From Acidobacteriota bacterium (lineage in GTDB: Bacteria; Acidobacteriota; Blastocatellia; UBA7656): 64,000 nt of DNA. Shown here piece by piece: positions 26,486 to 37,261 of this stretch. Below the pieces are notes generated by a model, which did not search any database, had not been told where the DNA came from, and saw nothing but the letters and a program-made list of their open reading frames with translations. Location: contig JBFMDH010000010.1 in NCBI GenBank assembly GCA_040754075.1, positions 1 to 64,000 on the forward strand, in the 5' to 3' direction. Position 1 is the stretch's first letter; every line of letters begins with the position of its first letter. The position numbers and the translations under genes are program-made.

Positions 26486-27733
26486 ATGTCACCGTTTCGT
26501 ACCCGAAAATATTTGCCTGCCAAAGCCGAAACCATTCGCGATATTAACTCGACGCTCATCTTAAATATTATTCGCAGTCATCAACCGATTTCGCGCGCCG
26601 AAGTTGCCCGCCTCACCGGTCTGCAACGCAGCACGATTTCCGAAATCATGGGCGATTTGCTCAAAAAAGAACTGGTGGTTGAAACCGGCGCGGGGTCTTC
26701 TTCGGGCGGACGTAAACCAACGATGTTGCGCCTCAATGCCGAACGCTTTTGTGTTTTCGGTTTATCGCTTGGCGTCAAAGAGGTCGTCCTGGCAATGAGC
26801 GACCTCAATGGCGAAATACTTTATCGCGAAACCTTTGAACCGGAAGAAACGCCCGATGCGATGTTCAAAATGATTGCCGAAAAAATCGATCACATCATTG
26901 AAGCGCGCAAACAGGAGCATCTGCATTATGAAGGTATCGGCATCACCATTCCCGGTCTGGTTGATTATTCGACGGGTGAAATATTATTTGCCGCCAATCT
27001 CGGTTGGCGACATGTGCGCGTCGAAGCGTTTTTAAAACCCCGCATAAAAATGCCGATTTATGTTGATAATGACGCAAACGCCGCGGCGCTTGCCGAACTC
27101 TGGTATTCGACGCGCAAAGATTTACCGTCGAGCCTGGTGATGGTGCTGGTGAGCGAAGGCGTGGGCGTTGGCATGATTGTCAACGACGATATTTATCGCG
27201 GAGCCAATGGCACGGCTGGCGAATTCGGTCATACGGTGGTGGTGGTTAATGGCAAAAAATGTCGTTGCGGCAATTCCGGTTGCTGGGAACTCTACGCCTC
27301 TGACCACGCCACCATTGCCCGATACTATTCGCGAGATTCGACGCACGGGTTGCATGAACCCGAAGCCAACATCGAAGTCGAACCGTTGCATTTGACGGTT
27401 TCCGAATTGATCAAACTGGCGCGCAGCGGCGATGAACAGGCGCACGAATGTTTGCTCGAAGCCGGTCGTTACATCGGTATCGGCATTGGCAATATCATTG
27501 CCGCCTTGAACCCGCTGGAGTTGGTTATCGGCGGGCAAATCGTTGAAGGTTGGGATTTGATTGAACCTTCGATGCGACAAAGCATAGCGCGCAATATTCA
27601 ATTCGGGTTGGCGAAAACCAAAGTCCGGCGTTCGACGCTTGGAAAGGATGGCTCGCTGCTGGGAGCGGTGGCGCTGGCAATATCCAGACGCTTTTCCTTC
27701 AGCCGGGTTGCGCGAGCCGTCAGCGGTGATTAG
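26486..27733 (+). CDS. ROK-family regulator or sugar kinase
   Basis: A 415-residue ROK protein with an N-terminal winged helix (about residues 20-75: NIIRSHQPISRAEVARLTGLQRSTISEI), like NagC/XylR, followed by a sugar-kinase-fold domain. The ROK zinc site is visible as CRCGNSGCWE, and DNDANAAALAEL marks the sugar/ATP region. The protein is likely a sugar-responsive repressor. It is divergent from the CRTAC1-like operon and upstream of malic enzyme, so a role in central carbon control is plausible but unproven. Its own target cannot be read from here. Confidence 0.88.
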   Translation: MSPFRTRKYLPAKAETIRDINSTLILNIIRSHQPISRAEVARLTGLQRSTISEIMGDLLKKELVVETGAGSSSGGRKPTMLRLNAERFCVFGLSLGVKEVVLAMSDLNGEILYRETFEPEETPDAMFKMIAEKIDHIIEARKQEHLHYEGIGITIPGLVDYSTGEILFAANLGWRHVRVEAFLKPRIKMPIYVDNDANAAALAELWYSTRKDLPSSLVMVLVSEGVGVGMIVNDDIYRGANGTAGEFGHTVVVVNGKKCRCGNSGCWELYASDHATIARYYSRDSTHGLHEPEANIEVEPLHLTVSELIKLARSGDEQAHECLLEAGRYIGIGIGNIIAALNPLELVIGGQIVEGWDLIEPSMRQSIARNIQFGLAKTKVRRSTLGKDGSLLGAVALAISRRFSFSRVARAVSGD

Positions 27734-27847
27734 CCTGATGGAGATAGTTTGAAATATTTCCGTTTGTGAACGCCCGCTTGACCGCAAGTTCATGGTTGCG
27801 TAAATGGAGTAGGACTTTGATGGTGAATTCATTATCAGTGTTGAGTG

Positions 27848-27864
27848 AGCGGTCTTTGACCACC
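27848..27864. repeat. dispersed hairpin repeat copy
   Basis: AGCGGTCTTTGACCACC, with GGTC-TTT-GACC inverted core, occurs 20 bp before the malic enzyme start. Three more copies are at 37262-37367. Confidence 0.7.
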
Positions 27865-27883
27865 AACATTGCAAGGAGCAGGT

Positions 27884-29614
27884 TTGAGCTTTTTAAAAAA
27901 AATTAAGGATGAACGGACTGGCGAAACCTATCTGGAGGTTTCGCTTTCCGGGCAATTGTTGATGGATTATTCGCTGCTTAATAAAAGCAGCGCCTTTCCT
28001 GCTCATGAGCGCCGCGAATTCAACCTGCTTGGACTGCTGCCGCCGCACATTACCACCATCGAAGAACAGGCGCTGCGCGTCTATGACAATTATCAGCGTA
28101 AACAATCCGACCTGGAACGCTATATCTTTTTAGTCTCGCTGCAAGACCGCAACGAAACCCTTTATTACTACGTGCTGGAACATCACATCGCCGAAATGAT
28201 GCCGATTATTTACACGCCGACGGTTGGCTTGGCGAGCCAAAATTACAGTCACATCTTTCGCCGTTCACGCGGTCTTTATATTTCCTATGAGCATCGCGAC
28301 ATCATTGATGAATTATTTGCCAACGTCACCGATGATGATATTGCGGTGATTGTTGTAACCGACGGCGAACGCATTCTCGGATTAGGCGACCTCGGTTTTG
28401 GCGGTATGGGAATTCCTGTCGGCAAACTTTCGCTTTATACACTCTGCGCAGGCATTCATCCGGCGACCACTTTGCCGGTGTTTTTAGATGTCGGAACCGA
28501 TAACCAGGATTTGCTCAAAGACCCGTTGTATCTCGGCTGGCGACATCGGCGTGTGCGCGGCAAAGATTACGACGATTTTGTCGAGGCATTCGTTCAAGGG
28601 GCGATGCGCAGATTTCCCAATGTGCTTTTGCAATGGGAAGATTTCGCGCGCCACAATGCCAAACGTTTGCTTGAAAAATATCAAGATCGGCTCTGCACGT
28701 TTAACGACGATATTCAAGGCACCGGAGCCGTCGCGGTCGCCGCCTTGATGTCTGCAACGCGGGTCATCAAGCAGAAAATCAGCGACCAGAAAATTGTTAT
28801 GTTCGGCGCGGGGTCGGCGGCTACGGGAATTGCCGAACAGATGGTTGCCGCGATGATGCGCGAAGGACTCAGCGAAGCCGACGCCAAATCGCGTTTGTGG
28901 ATGATTGACATCGGCGGTTTATTGCATACGGGGCGCGCCGACATGGAGGATTTGAGCAAACCCTACGCGCAGGATGAAGCGAACATTCAAAATTGGACGA
29001 TTGCCGATGCTCACAAAATCACCCTCGCCGAAGTCGTAAACAATGTTCAGCCGACGGTGCTCATGGGAATCGCCGCGCAGACCGGAGCCTTTACCAAAGA
29101 CATCATTGAAGCGATGGCGCGACCCGTTGAACGCCCGATTATTTTTCCGTTATCGAATCCGACATCGCGCAGCGAAGCAAACCCGATTGATTTGCTGAGG
29201 TGGACAAATGGTCGGGCGCTGGTCGCCACCGGTAGCCCTTACGAAGAAATCCCCGCGAATACTTTTGGCAATGAAAACCCCATTAAAATCGGGCAATGTA
29301 ACAACTCGTATATTTTCCCGGGCGTCGGACTGGGGGTGATTGCGGCGGGCGCAAGGCGCGTCACCCAACAGATGTTTACGGTAGCGGCGATTGCTTTGAG
29401 TGAAATGTCACCGGCGATTAACGACCCGTCGGCTTCGCTGTTTCCGGCGTTAGAAGATATTCGCGCGGTTTCGCGTCGGGTCGCCCTCGCGGTTGCGCTC
29501 GAAGCCGCGCGCTCAGGATTAGCCCCGCAAATTTCTTTGGAAGCGTTGGAACAGCGAATTGATGAGACGATGTGGACGCCGCGATATGTAAATTACCGCC
29601 GGAAAATCGACTAA
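27884..29614 (+). CDS. maeA: NAD-dependent malic enzyme
   Basis: About 576 residues. The start is TTG at 27884, six bases after AAGGAG (27873-27878); the in-frame TTG at 27869 lies upstream of that site. The N-terminal malic domain ([25 protein letters not shown]) and the NAD-binding domain ([18 protein letters not shown]) are clear. The catalytic Tyr/Lys region ([20 protein letters not shown]) and the metal-binding EDF/DD part ([17 protein letters not shown]...FNDDIQGT) are intact. It oxidatively decarboxylates malate to pyruvate with NAD. The length and TTG-start form fit the long MaeA/SfcA type. It follows the ROK regulator and the hairpin repeat. Confidence 0.93.
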   Translation: MSFLKKIKDERTGETYLEVSLSGQLLMDYSLLNKSSAFPAHERREFNLLGLLPPHITTIEEQALRVYDNYQRKQSDLERYIFLVSLQDRNETLYYYVLEHHIAEMMPIIYTPTVGLASQNYSHIFRRSRGLYISYEHRDIIDELFANVTDDDIAVIVVTDGERILGLGDLGFGGMGIPVGKLSLYTLCAGIHPATTLPVFLDVGTDNQDLLKDPLYLGWRHRRVRGKDYDDFVEAFVQGAMRRFPNVLLQWEDFARHNAKRLLEKYQDRLCTFNDDIQGTGAVAVAALMSATRVIKQKISDQKIVMFGAGSAATGIAEQMVAAMMREGLSEADAKSRLWMIDIGGLLHTGRADMEDLSKPYAQDEANIQNWTIADAHKITLAEVVNNVQPTVLMGIAAQTGAFTKDIIEAMARPVERPIIFPLSNPTSRSEANPIDLLRWTNGRALVATGSPYEEIPANTFGNENPIKIGQCNNSYIFPGVGLGVIAAGARRVTQQMFTVAAIALSEMSPAINDPSASLFPALEDIRAVSRRVALAVALEAARSGLAPQISLEALEQRIDETMWTPRYVNYRRKID

Positions 29615-29679
29615 AGATTTTGTCGGGAAGAAAAAGTTCTCAAAAAGCAGGATCACCAATTTCAAATAGTTTCTGTTTT

Positions 29680-29721
29680 AACTTTAGACTCCGGACTCCA
29701 GACTTCAGACTCCAGACTTTA
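29680..29721. repeat. heptamer tandem repeat
   Basis: Six contiguous heptamers: AACTTTA, GACTCCG, GACTCCA, GACTTCA, GACTCCA, GACTTTA. It supplies the last codons and stop of the minus-strand gene ending at 29705. Confidence 0.85.
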
Positions 29722-30364
29722 TAGTCAGGTTGCCGTCGCCAATGATGGTTTTTGTACTGTCGGCATCGGCAAAGCCCATCGCTTTGGCGGCGCGGTCTTG
29801 GGGAATGCGGGTAAGCGCAATGTCGCCTGCGGCAATTGCCTCTTTAAATTTGCTGCCCGCCGCCCACAAGGTTAAAAAGGTCGGATATTCGGTTGCGGCA
29901 TTGGCATTCGTAGCGATTGCGCCGCACGCCACTTTAAATCCGCCTGCAACCAAATCAACCGCATGATGTTTGCCGTAACAACCGGTCGAATAGAGCATTC
30001 GGAGTTTGTGCCGGTGATTTAACTCTAAAAGTTCCTGTTTGATTGATTCGGTTGAATATTCGCCATCTTCAAAAAATAAAACTTTTTCATCACCATGCAG
30101 ATGCAAAATCACATCAATTGCTTGAAGCGAATCTTCGTTTGTGAGAGCCGCAAGCGTGGTTAAGAAATTCGTCAGCGTTGCCGGTTCTCCAACCAGCTTA
30201 TGAAAATGTCGGTAACGCGAACCGAGAATCATGTCCGTGAGTTTAACGCCCGAATGTTCGATGAATTGATAAAGCCAGCGCAAATCGCTTCTGCCGTGGG
30301 TCACCAGGTTTGAAACGACAACCAAAGCCCGTTCATTACTGGTAATTGAACCTTCACTGTTCAT
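29705..30364 (-). CDS. unknown protein with clan-CD (caspase/CHAT-like) dyad
   Basis: About 219 residues from the ATG at 30364, which has GAGG about 12 bases upstream; a TTG at 30376 abuts that site. I do not recognise a named family. A hydrophobic strand followed by H90-G91 (AIDVILHLHGDEK) and a second strand followed by C129 (LRMLYSTGCYG) match the His/Cys dyad layout of clan CD peptidases such as clostripain, caspase and CHAT proteins. No signal peptide. If real, it would be a small cytoplasmic protease-like protein. Its neighbours (malic enzyme, LolA-like) give no clue. The C-terminus is encoded by a heptamer repeat. Confidence 0.45.
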   Translation of the reverse strand: MNSEGSITSNERALVVVSNLVTHGRSDLRWLYQFIEHSGVKLTDMILGSRYRHFHKLVGEPATLTNFLTTLAALTNEDSLQAIDVILHLHGDEKVLFFEDGEYSTESIKQELLELNHRHKLRMLYSTGCYGKHHAVDLVAGGFKVACGAIATNANAATEYPTFLTLWAAGSKFKEAIAAGDIALTRIPQDRAAKAMGFADADSTKTIIGDGNLTIKSGV

Positions 30365-30563
30365 TTTGGAAAACAACCTCAGTATTCATTTTCTCTCGAC
30401 AAAATGATGAACAAATTTGCTTTAACAAGTTTTTACAAATTTAACCGGTTTTGACAATGTGCAGATTCTAGCGTGGCGTATAGTAATGCATTGAATTGCC
30501 AAAGTTGTGCAAGGCGATTTTGTCTCGCAAATTCGGACTATTTTTATTCATTCAAAAGGTGCA

Positions 30564-31787
30564 ATGAAAAACCGAGCGATTCAATCAAGAATAAAAAAGT
30601 TGGTTTGCCGGTTCAGTCTTCTGCTTGCCGTTGCCATTTTTCCCGGCTCATCCGTGTCCGCTCAATCACCCGCACCCGAAGATATTATCGCAGCTTCCAT
30701 CAAAGCCATTGGCGGGCAAGCGTCGGTAAATCGCATTCGCAGCATTTACGCTTTTGCGAGTTGCAGGGGACCGCGAGGAGCTTACACCACCGAAATTCAA
30801 TCGGCGCGCGGTAATCGCTTGATGTTTAAACAGGTGCGAGTCGGTGGCAACACCTTTATCGGGTATGTGAACGGTGAAACCGCCTGGACGGTTGATTCGC
30901 GGAAACAGGAATTTTCATTACTCGATAAAACCGGCGCATGGATGATTCGCGGTCACGAATTTCAAATGATTCCGCTGGCGCTTGGAGAGCGATACAAAAA
31001 TTTTTCGGTTGAAGGCAAAGAAAATTTTGCCGGCGCAAGTTGCATCAAAATACGCGCCGTTGATGAACTCAATTTAACCACTTATCTGTTTTTTAACTGG
31101 CAAACCAAATTATTAGCCGGAGTGATCAGCCCCAACCCCGCAAGTGATAAAGGCGAAGTCATCACCGTTGTCTACAAAGAATGGCGAACAGTAGGCAAAG
31201 TGAAAATCCCCGGCAAAGTAAGGGCTACGGATTCCACCGGCGATTTCCTTCTCGATTTTCACACCATTCGATTGAACACTGTCGATAACAAAATTTTTGC
31301 GATTCCTGCAACGGTCACCGCTCAAGTCGAACTCATGCAAATGCACGAACAGGCGCGAAAAGCTCATTTTGGCAAAGACGCGAAACTGATGGTTTCAATG
31401 TTTGCTGATGACCATATCAATATTTCCGCCGGTAAAATTAATCGACCGATAAGAGAAGACATTATAAAAAGAATTCAAGGCTATTTCGACCAGGTGGAAT
31501 TCATTGAATGGGATGATATGGAACCGCCAATCATTCGCGTCGCCAAAGATGCCTCGATGGCATATAAGATTGTAAAAAAACGTGTGCGGCTTAAAACCCA
31601 AAATGAACAGGGGCAGACTGTCGAAGAGACAACCATTTTTGCCTGGATGGAGACTTATGAAAAAGCCAATGGCAAATGGATTCTCAAAGCTGTGGCTTCA
31701 ACCAATGAGCCGCCGTCGTTTGAACTATTCAAAGCCAACCGCGACCCGGCAATGGAAGCGATACAAAGTTATCAGGAGAATCAGTGA
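30564..31787 (+). CDS. secreted LolA-like/SnoaL two-domain protein
   Basis: About 407 residues from the ATG at 30564 (AAAGGT just upstream); the longer frame from 30507 adds 19 residues. A signal peptide ends SSVSAQ. The N-terminal domain (about 30-235) has the shape of LolA/outer-membrane-lipoprotein-sorting-like barrels: EDIIAASIKAIGGQASVNRIRSIYAFAS, LVSRGNRLMF-like strands. The C-terminal part (about 260-400) resembles an NTF2/SnoaL-like domain, with AKLMVSMFADDHINISAG and WMETYEKANGKWILKAV. Periplasmic location is likely; function unknown. It converges on the tricorn-like gene across a 19-bp stem. Confidence 0.6.
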   Translation: MKNRAIQSRIKKLVCRFSLLLAVAIFPGSSVSAQSPAPEDIIAASIKAIGGQASVNRIRSIYAFASCRGPRGAYTTEIQSARGNRLMFKQVRVGGNTFIGYVNGETAWTVDSRKQEFSLLDKTGAWMIRGHEFQMIPLALGERYKNFSVEGKENFAGASCIKIRAVDELNLTTYLFFNWQTKLLAGVISPNPASDKGEVITVVYKEWRTVGKVKIPGKVRATDSTGDFLLDFHTIRLNTVDNKIFAIPATVTAQVELMQMHEQARKAHFGKDAKLMVSMFADDHINISAGKINRPIREDIIKRIQGYFDQVEFIEWDDMEPPIIRVAKDASMAYKIVKKRVRLKTQNEQGQTVEETTIFAWMETYEKANGKWILKAVASTNEPPSFELFKANRDPAMEAIQSYQENQ

Positions 31788-31808
31788 GGCAAAAGTTTCT
31801 TTAAATTA

Positions 31809-31853
31809 AACAAAAGGCGAATGATTCTTGATTGGAATCATTCGCCTTTTGTT
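31809..31853. terminator. bidirectional terminator, 19-bp perfect stem
   Basis: 31809-31827 pairs perfectly with 31835-31853 around a 7-base loop; the arms end in AACAAAA/TTTTGTT, giving a T-tract on either strand. It lies exactly between two convergent genes. Confidence 0.88.
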
Positions 31854-31855
31854 GA

Positions 31856-34800
31856 TTACTGCTTGGGTTTGACCGATGAAGGCGCGGCAATGGTTGCAGC
31901 TTTATTGGGTCCTGTGGGTTTCGGCGGCAACTTCACGGGACGTGAGAGTTTTTTCATCACTTCAGCAACCGCGCGTTCAAGTTGCTGGTCGCGACCTTTG
32001 ATTAATTCTTTCGGGTCGTTATCGACTTCGATGTCCGGGTCAACGCCGTAGCCTTCGATAATCCATTCGCCTTTGGTGTTGGCAAATCCGAATTCGGGAA
32101 CGTTGACCACCCCGCCATCAATCAACTGCCCGCGACTGGTGATGCCGACGACACCGCCCCACGAACGTTTGCCGATGAGTTGCCCAAGTCCCGCTTCGCG
32201 AAACATCGCCGGGAAAATATCGCCGTCCGAAGCCGAGTTTTCGTTCAACATCGCCGCCATCGGCCCAATGAATACGCCATCAGGATAAGTCGTGGCTTCA
32301 TCATTGGTGCGCGAATAACCGAGCGCCAAAGGTTTACGCCGCAAGCGTTCAATCAACATCCTCGACACATTGCCGCCGCCATTGGCGCGCACGTCAACGA
32401 CTAAGCCTTCTTTGTCGAGTTGCGGATAGTACCACTTGATGAATTCGCGTATGCCATTTGCGCCCATATCCGGCACATGTAAATAACCTATGCGACCGTT
32501 CGACATTTCACCAACTTTTTTACGGTTTTCACTAATCCAACCGAGATAAATTAAATTGGTTTCATCGGTGACCGGTTTAAACGAAACAGTGCGCGCGCCA
32601 TCCATTGACGGTTTGCTGTTGAGCGTCAGTTGAACAGGATTATCGGCTTTGTTTTTCAATAAACGATAGGGGTCGTCGTTGGCTTTCAACTCTTCGCCGT
32701 TGATTGCCAGAACATAATCGCCGACTTTGGCATCGACGCCGACTTCCGTGAGCGGCGAACGATAGATGTCTTCTTCGTTCTGTCCCTCAAAAATTTTAGC
32801 GATTTTGTATCTGCCCGCGGCTTTATCGAGTTCAAAGCGCGCGCCCGGTAGCGCGACGCGAGGACGCGGGGGCAACTGGAAATCGCCGCCATCAATATAG
32901 GCGTGTTGCACCGTGAGTTCGGAAATCATTTCATGAATCACATAGTTCAAATCCGAACGATGTCCGACATAGGGAAGCCAGGCGCGATACTGCTCGCGAA
33001 TCTTTTCCCAATCGAATCCATGCATATTCGGAACATAAAACCAGTCGCGATAACGTCGCCACACTTCATTAAAAATCTGATTCCATTCTTCGGTCGGGTT
33101 GATGTCTGCCATCAAGCCTGCGGTTGACACGGGTTTTTTAGTGCGTTCGCCTTGCGGGTTGGCATCATACATCGACAGTTGATTGCCCTGTGCGATTAAC
33201 ACTTTTGCGCCATCACCCGACAACACATAGGTTCCCGCGCCTTCAACCAACGTCGTCTCTTTGCGGTCTTTGAGGGAATAGATTCTGACAGATGCCGGAC
33301 GCTCCGGCGCGCGACCATAATAAAAAGCCGGAGTGACGAAATAGAGCAGATGCCCGGTCTTCGCCGAAAGCCCCGCATAGTTATCGGCTTGCAGAGGAAC
33401 ACGCGCGACTCTTTGATTGATGCCGTCAAAATCAATGCTTAAATCCGCAGCCGGTTTTGCGCTCTGGGCATTGGCTGAATCGGTTTTTGGTTTATCGCCT
33501 TCTTCTTTGGTAACCGTCACCTCATCGCTTTCGGAAGGGAAGGGATGTTTGACATCTTTGCGAAGCGCGAGCGCATGAATACTGGTATTGCGATTGGTCG
33601 CATAGTTGAATTCGACGGTGGAAATCTGCGGCACATAATCGCGATTGCTGAGAAAATAGAGGAAATTGCCTTGCGGGTCCCACGCCGGATTAAAGGCATT
33701 AAACAAGGCGTCTGTGACTTTGTTTAATTTGTTGGCATTGCCATCCCAGATATAAACCGAAGAGTAACCGTTGGCATTTCCCATGCTGAAGGTTAAAAAA
33801 TTGCCTTTCGGCGACCACGAATAATCCTGAATCTGTCCGCGCGGCGAATCAACAATCTCGGTCAATTTTTTATCCGCCATATTTAAAACGTAAATTTTGC
33901 CGTCTTTGTCACCAAACGCCAGGCGCTTGCCATCGGCTGACCATTCAGGCGCATAACGCATGGCTTTGCCGCCGGTGGTCATTTGTTCGGCGGGCAATGA
34001 ACCATCCTGGGCGATAAGGTAGATTTCTTCTTCGCCGGTCTTATCGGAAATAAAGGCGATGCGCGAACCATCGGGCGACCAGCGCGGCAGTTTATCGTGG
34101 GCATTCGATGACGCGGTTAAATTGCGCGTCGGACCTTTTTCAACCGGGGCGGTAAAAATATCGCCGCGCGCCGCAAATAAAACGCGCTCGCCTTTCGGGC
34201 TGAGTTCGAGATTTTCGATGAAGTTGGCGACATTGATTCTGGTCGGTCGGCGATATAATCCGTCATCGGGAACGGTGATGGAAATCGAGATGGTTTTTCT
34301 GGATTTCACATCGAAGGTTTGCAATTCACCGTTGAGTTCATAAACGATGCGACTGTCATCATCGGAAGAGGGCCAGCGAATGTCCCATTCTTTATTGAAA
34401 GTTTGTTGGGCGGTTTTGCCGCTGGTGACATCATAGGCATAGAGGTTGAAATGACCGTCTTTATCGGAACTGTAAAAAACCGTGTTGCCAATCCACATCG
34501 GGTCGCGAGAAGCGCGCGGTCCTTCGGAAATTTTTTTCGCGTCGTAGGTCTTTAAATCGAAAATGAAAAGGGTGTTTGCCTGTCCGCCGCCATAGCGTTT
34601 TTCCGAACGAAAATCGCGGGTGCGCGGGCTGTAGACCATTTTCGCGCCATCGGGCGAATAATCGCCGGAACCGGCTTCGGGCATTGGTAAGGCTTCAGCC
34701 GCGCCGCCTTCGATGGAGACGCTGTAGAGTTTGCTTTGCGGCAAGGTCCAGGAATCGCGTTGCGAACGGAAGATGACTGCCTTGCCATCATTCGTCCAAC

Positions 34801-35173
34801 CATAAACCTGATTGTCATAACCCCAGCGCGGCGCAAAGGGACCCTTTGCCGGATAAAAGGTCAGTTGTTTGGGAACGCCGCCGGTCGCCGGGACGATGTA
34901 AACCTGTTCATCGCCATCGTATTGACCGGTGAAGGCTATCCATTTGCCGTCGGGCGAAAATTTCGCGAATACTTCGACGCCCGGATGCGCCGTCAGGCGG
35001 GTTGCCATGCCGCCGGTCGCCGGGGCTGTCCACAAATCACCGGCATAAGTGAAGACGACTTTATCGCCCTGAATATCGGGAAAGCGCAACAGTTTGGTTT
35101 GCGCCGACAATTTGACAGGCAGCAGCAGAAACACTGCGACCAGCATAGCTTTAAATAAAAGTTTGCAATGCAT
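31856..35173 (-). CDS. tricorn-like S41 protease
   Basis: About 1105 residues from the ATG at 35173, set by GGAGGAG (35181-35187). Signal peptide LLFKAMLVAVFLLLPVKLSAQ. Residues of about 30-560 form TolB/PD40-type beta-propellers (FSPDGKWIAFTGQYDGDEQ, WSPDGSRIAFISDKTGEEE). Then come a tricorn core with the PDZ domain (YVLAINGEELKANDDPYRLL) and the S41 catalytic region: HAYIDGG and the nucleophile in NENSASDGDIFPAMFREAGLG. It degrades peptides, possibly in the periplasm since it is exported. Tricorn of archaea is cytoplasmic; secreted bacterial homologs are common in acidobacteria. Confidence 0.92.
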   Translation of the reverse strand: MHCKLLFKAMLVAVFLLLPVKLSAQTKLLRFPDIQGDKVVFTYAGDLWTAPATGGMATRLTAHPGVEVFAKFSPDGKWIAFTGQYDGDEQVYIVPATGGVPKQLTFYPAKGPFAPRWGYDNQVYGWTNDGKAVIFRSQRDSWTLPQSKLYSVSIEGGAAEALPMPEAGSGDYSPDGAKMVYSPRTRDFRSEKRYGGGQANTLFIFDLKTYDAKKISEGPRASRDPMWIGNTVFYSSDKDGHFNLYAYDVTSGKTAQQTFNKEWDIRWPSSDDDSRIVYELNGELQTFDVKSRKTISISITVPDDGLYRRPTRINVANFIENLELSPKGERVLFAARGDIFTAPVEKGPTRNLTASSNAHDKLPRWSPDGSRIAFISDKTGEEEIYLIAQDGSLPAEQMTTGGKAMRYAPEWSADGKRLAFGDKDGKIYVLNMADKKLTEIVDSPRGQIQDYSWSPKGNFLTFSMGNANGYSSVYIWDGNANKLNKVTDALFNAFNPAWDPQGNFLYFLSNRDYVPQISTVEFNYATNRNTSIHALALRKDVKHPFPSESDEVTVTKEEGDKPKTDSANAQSAKPAADLSIDFDGINQRVARVPLQADNYAGLSAKTGHLLYFVTPAFYYGRAPERPASVRIYSLKDRKETTLVEGAGTYVLSGDGAKVLIAQGNQLSMYDANPQGERTKKPVSTAGLMADINPTEEWNQIFNEVWRRYRDWFYVPNMHGFDWEKIREQYRAWLPYVGHRSDLNYVIHEMISELTVQHAYIDGGDFQLPPRPRVALPGARFELDKAAGRYKIAKIFEGQNEEDIYRSPLTEVGVDAKVGDYVLAINGEELKANDDPYRLLKNKADNPVQLTLNSKPSMDGARTVSFKPVTDETNLIYLGWISENRKKVGEMSNGRIGYLHVPDMGANGIREFIKWYYPQLDKEGLVVDVRANGGGNVSRMLIERLRRKPLALGYSRTNDEATTYPDGVFIGPMAAMLNENSASDGDIFPAMFREAGLGQLIGKRSWGGVVGITSRGQLIDGGVVNVPEFGFANTKGEWIIEGYGVDPDIEVDNDPKELIKGRDQQLERAVAEVMKKLSRPVKLPPKPTGPNKAATIAAPSSVKPKQ

Positions 35174-35441
35174 GCGAAGACTCCTCCAAAAATTTTCCAT
35201 TGATTAGTATAAAAGTTTACGACAAGTTCGCGATTTTGTTTAATACAAGAGCGTAACGGGAACCGCGGAGTATCTCAAAAACATTTACCCGATTAAACTC
35301 GAAAAATTGATTATACTTTTCGGTTCATTAACCGTTGTCAAAATAGGTTAAATATGTCAAAGAGTTGTAAAAATCTGCGGCAAAATACACCGGCAGGCGT
35401 TTAGGTATTGTATAGTGTCGAAGGCGCAATGGGGAGGATTT

Positions 35442-37196
35442 GTGGATAGGGTTTTTATCGAAAAAGTGAAGAAGTTTTTTCGCCAACACATCATCATTAT
35501 TGGACTGGTTGCGGCGCTCATCCCCTTAATGGCGCTTTTAGGGATGCAATATCAGTCGCTTTCAAAACTTCAGGCAACGATGCCCGCTTATCAAAACGAA
35601 TTATTTAAAAAATATCTAACCTCGGTTACCGAAGACATCTCGGAACAATATTATTACAAAGCCGAAGAATTACTGGCAGTTCCCAATTATGCAATCCCCA
35701 ATCGCGTCAACGGCATCGTGCAAACGGATGGCGACAGAAACAAACTGGTCAATCTGATGCAGGACGTTGCGGAGCATTTCAAAACCAGAGAGTTTGAAGG
35801 CGCTAAAAGATATTTCGTCGCTTTTGCAGTTAAAAATCCCAAACCCGGCGGCGAAAGCCTCGCTGTGACGCTCTTTTATAATCCTGAAAAGAAGGCGATG
35901 GAGTTCAGAGATGACACCCCGGAATGGCGTGCCATTCAAGTCGCCTTCGCGCCATTTCTGCTGTACATCCGTTCGGAAGTCGCAGTTGATTCGCGACCGC
36001 AAGGGTTGGAAAGAGACCGCAATCATCCGCTGATTCTCAAACCGATTACCGAAAAGGATAAAATCATCGGCATCGCCGGGATGATTTTAAATCGCGACTA
36101 TTTTTTAAATCAGGTGGTTCCCAAAGCCATTGACACTTATCTGCCGAAAGTTTTACCCGATTCCTATAAAAACACCATCGTTACAGTTCGCGAATACGAC
36201 GGCGAGTTGATCTATTCGACACGCCCTTATGAGGGCAAAGAGGACGAAGCCCATATGACCGGATTTGAATTCGTTTTTCGCCGGTTGATGCTGGGTGTGG
36301 TTTCGTGGCAGGCGATTGATAAAAACGTGGCACAGCGGTCATTTTATATCAGCCTGTCGCTTTCGATTTTGATGACCGCTTTGTTAATTACCGCCATCGG
36401 CTTGACCTTTAGAGCCGCGTCACGCGAAATGCGGTTGTCGCAAATGAAAGCCGATTTTGTTTCCAATGTCTCACATGAACTGAGAACGCCGCTCTCATCA
36501 ATTCGCGTATTCGGTGAATTTTTGCGACTGGGCAGAGTCAAGGACGAGAAAAAGATTCGCGAGTACGGCGAATACATCGAAACCGAAAGCCGCAGACTGA
36601 CACGTTTGATTGATAACATACTGGATTTTTCAAAAATCGAATCCGGTCGCAAGACTTATCAATTTGTCGAAGGCGATATCGTCGAAGTCATTAGCGACAC
36701 CTTGAAAGCCTTTGAAGTGCGCTTGCAACAAAACGGTTTCATCGTTGATTTTGATAGACCGGCAACGCCTTTGCCGAAAGCCATCATCGATCAAGACGCC
36801 ATCGCGCAGGCGTTCATCAATCTGCTCGATAACGCGGTTAAATATTCCGGCGAAGAGAAGAAGATTGATGTCGAGATCAGCGAAAGAGATGACTACATCA
36901 CGATTTCCGTGACCGATTACGGTATCGGTATTCCACGCGAGGAACGCGATAAAATTTTCGATAAGTTTTATCGCGTGAGCACCGGCTTGGTTCACGACGT
37001 CAAAGGCAGTGGCTTGGGACTTTCAATTGTTAAACATATTGTCGAGGCGCATAACGGTTTGGTGACCGTGAGCAGTCGCACAGGGCAGGGAAGCACCTTT
37101 ACGATTCACATACCGGCAGAGATGAGCGCCGGTGCGAAGAATAAAAAAGAAGGGAAAACCAGTGGAATCGTTGCGGATTTGGCAACCAGCAAGTGA
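35442..37196 (+). CDS. membrane sensor histidine kinase
   Basis: 584 residues from GTG at 35442, chosen because GGGGAGGA ends 3 bases upstream. TM1 is at about 16-36, an extracytoplasmic sensor region follows, TM2 at about 302-324. HisKA with the phosphoacceptor H345 in [17 protein letters not shown], then HATPase: N-box [11 protein letters not shown]1 DYGIGIP and G2 [18 protein letters not shown]. The phosphate would go to the OmpR-type regulator downstream. The sensor domain is of unknown ligand. The two genes are separated by about 200 bp full of hairpin repeats, so coupling may be through those or a separate promoter. Confidence 0.92.
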   Translation: MDRVFIEKVKKFFRQHIIIIGLVAALIPLMALLGMQYQSLSKLQATMPAYQNELFKKYLTSVTEDISEQYYYKAEELLAVPNYAIPNRVNGIVQTDGDRNKLVNLMQDVAEHFKTREFEGAKRYFVAFAVKNPKPGGESLAVTLFYNPEKKAMEFRDDTPEWRAIQVAFAPFLLYIRSEVAVDSRPQGLERDRNHPLILKPITEKDKIIGIAGMILNRDYFLNQVVPKAIDTYLPKVLPDSYKNTIVTVREYDGELIYSTRPYEGKEDEAHMTGFEFVFRRLMLGVVSWQAIDKNVAQRSFYISLSLSILMTALLITAIGLTFRAASREMRLSQMKADFVSNVSHELRTPLSSIRVFGEFLRLGRVKDEKKIREYGEYIETESRRLTRLIDNILDFSKIESGRKTYQFVEGDIVEVISDTLKAFEVRLQQNGFIVDFDRPATPLPKAIIDQDAIAQAFINLLDNAVKYSGEEKKIDVEISERDDYITISVTDYGIGIPREERDKIFDKFYRVSTGLVHDVKGSGLGLSIVKHIVEAHNGLVTVSSRTGQGSTFTIHIPAEMSAGAKNKKEGKTSGIVADLATSK

Positions 37197-37261
37197 GGGC
37201 TGTCGTGATAGGAAAAATGCGCGGGTCGAGCAAGCCGTGGCTCACCGCATAGCTTAAAGCG

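Noticed and set aside
27122-27874. 250-residue frame opposite the ROK gene
   Set aside because: Shadow of a clear ROK coding frame; no domain.
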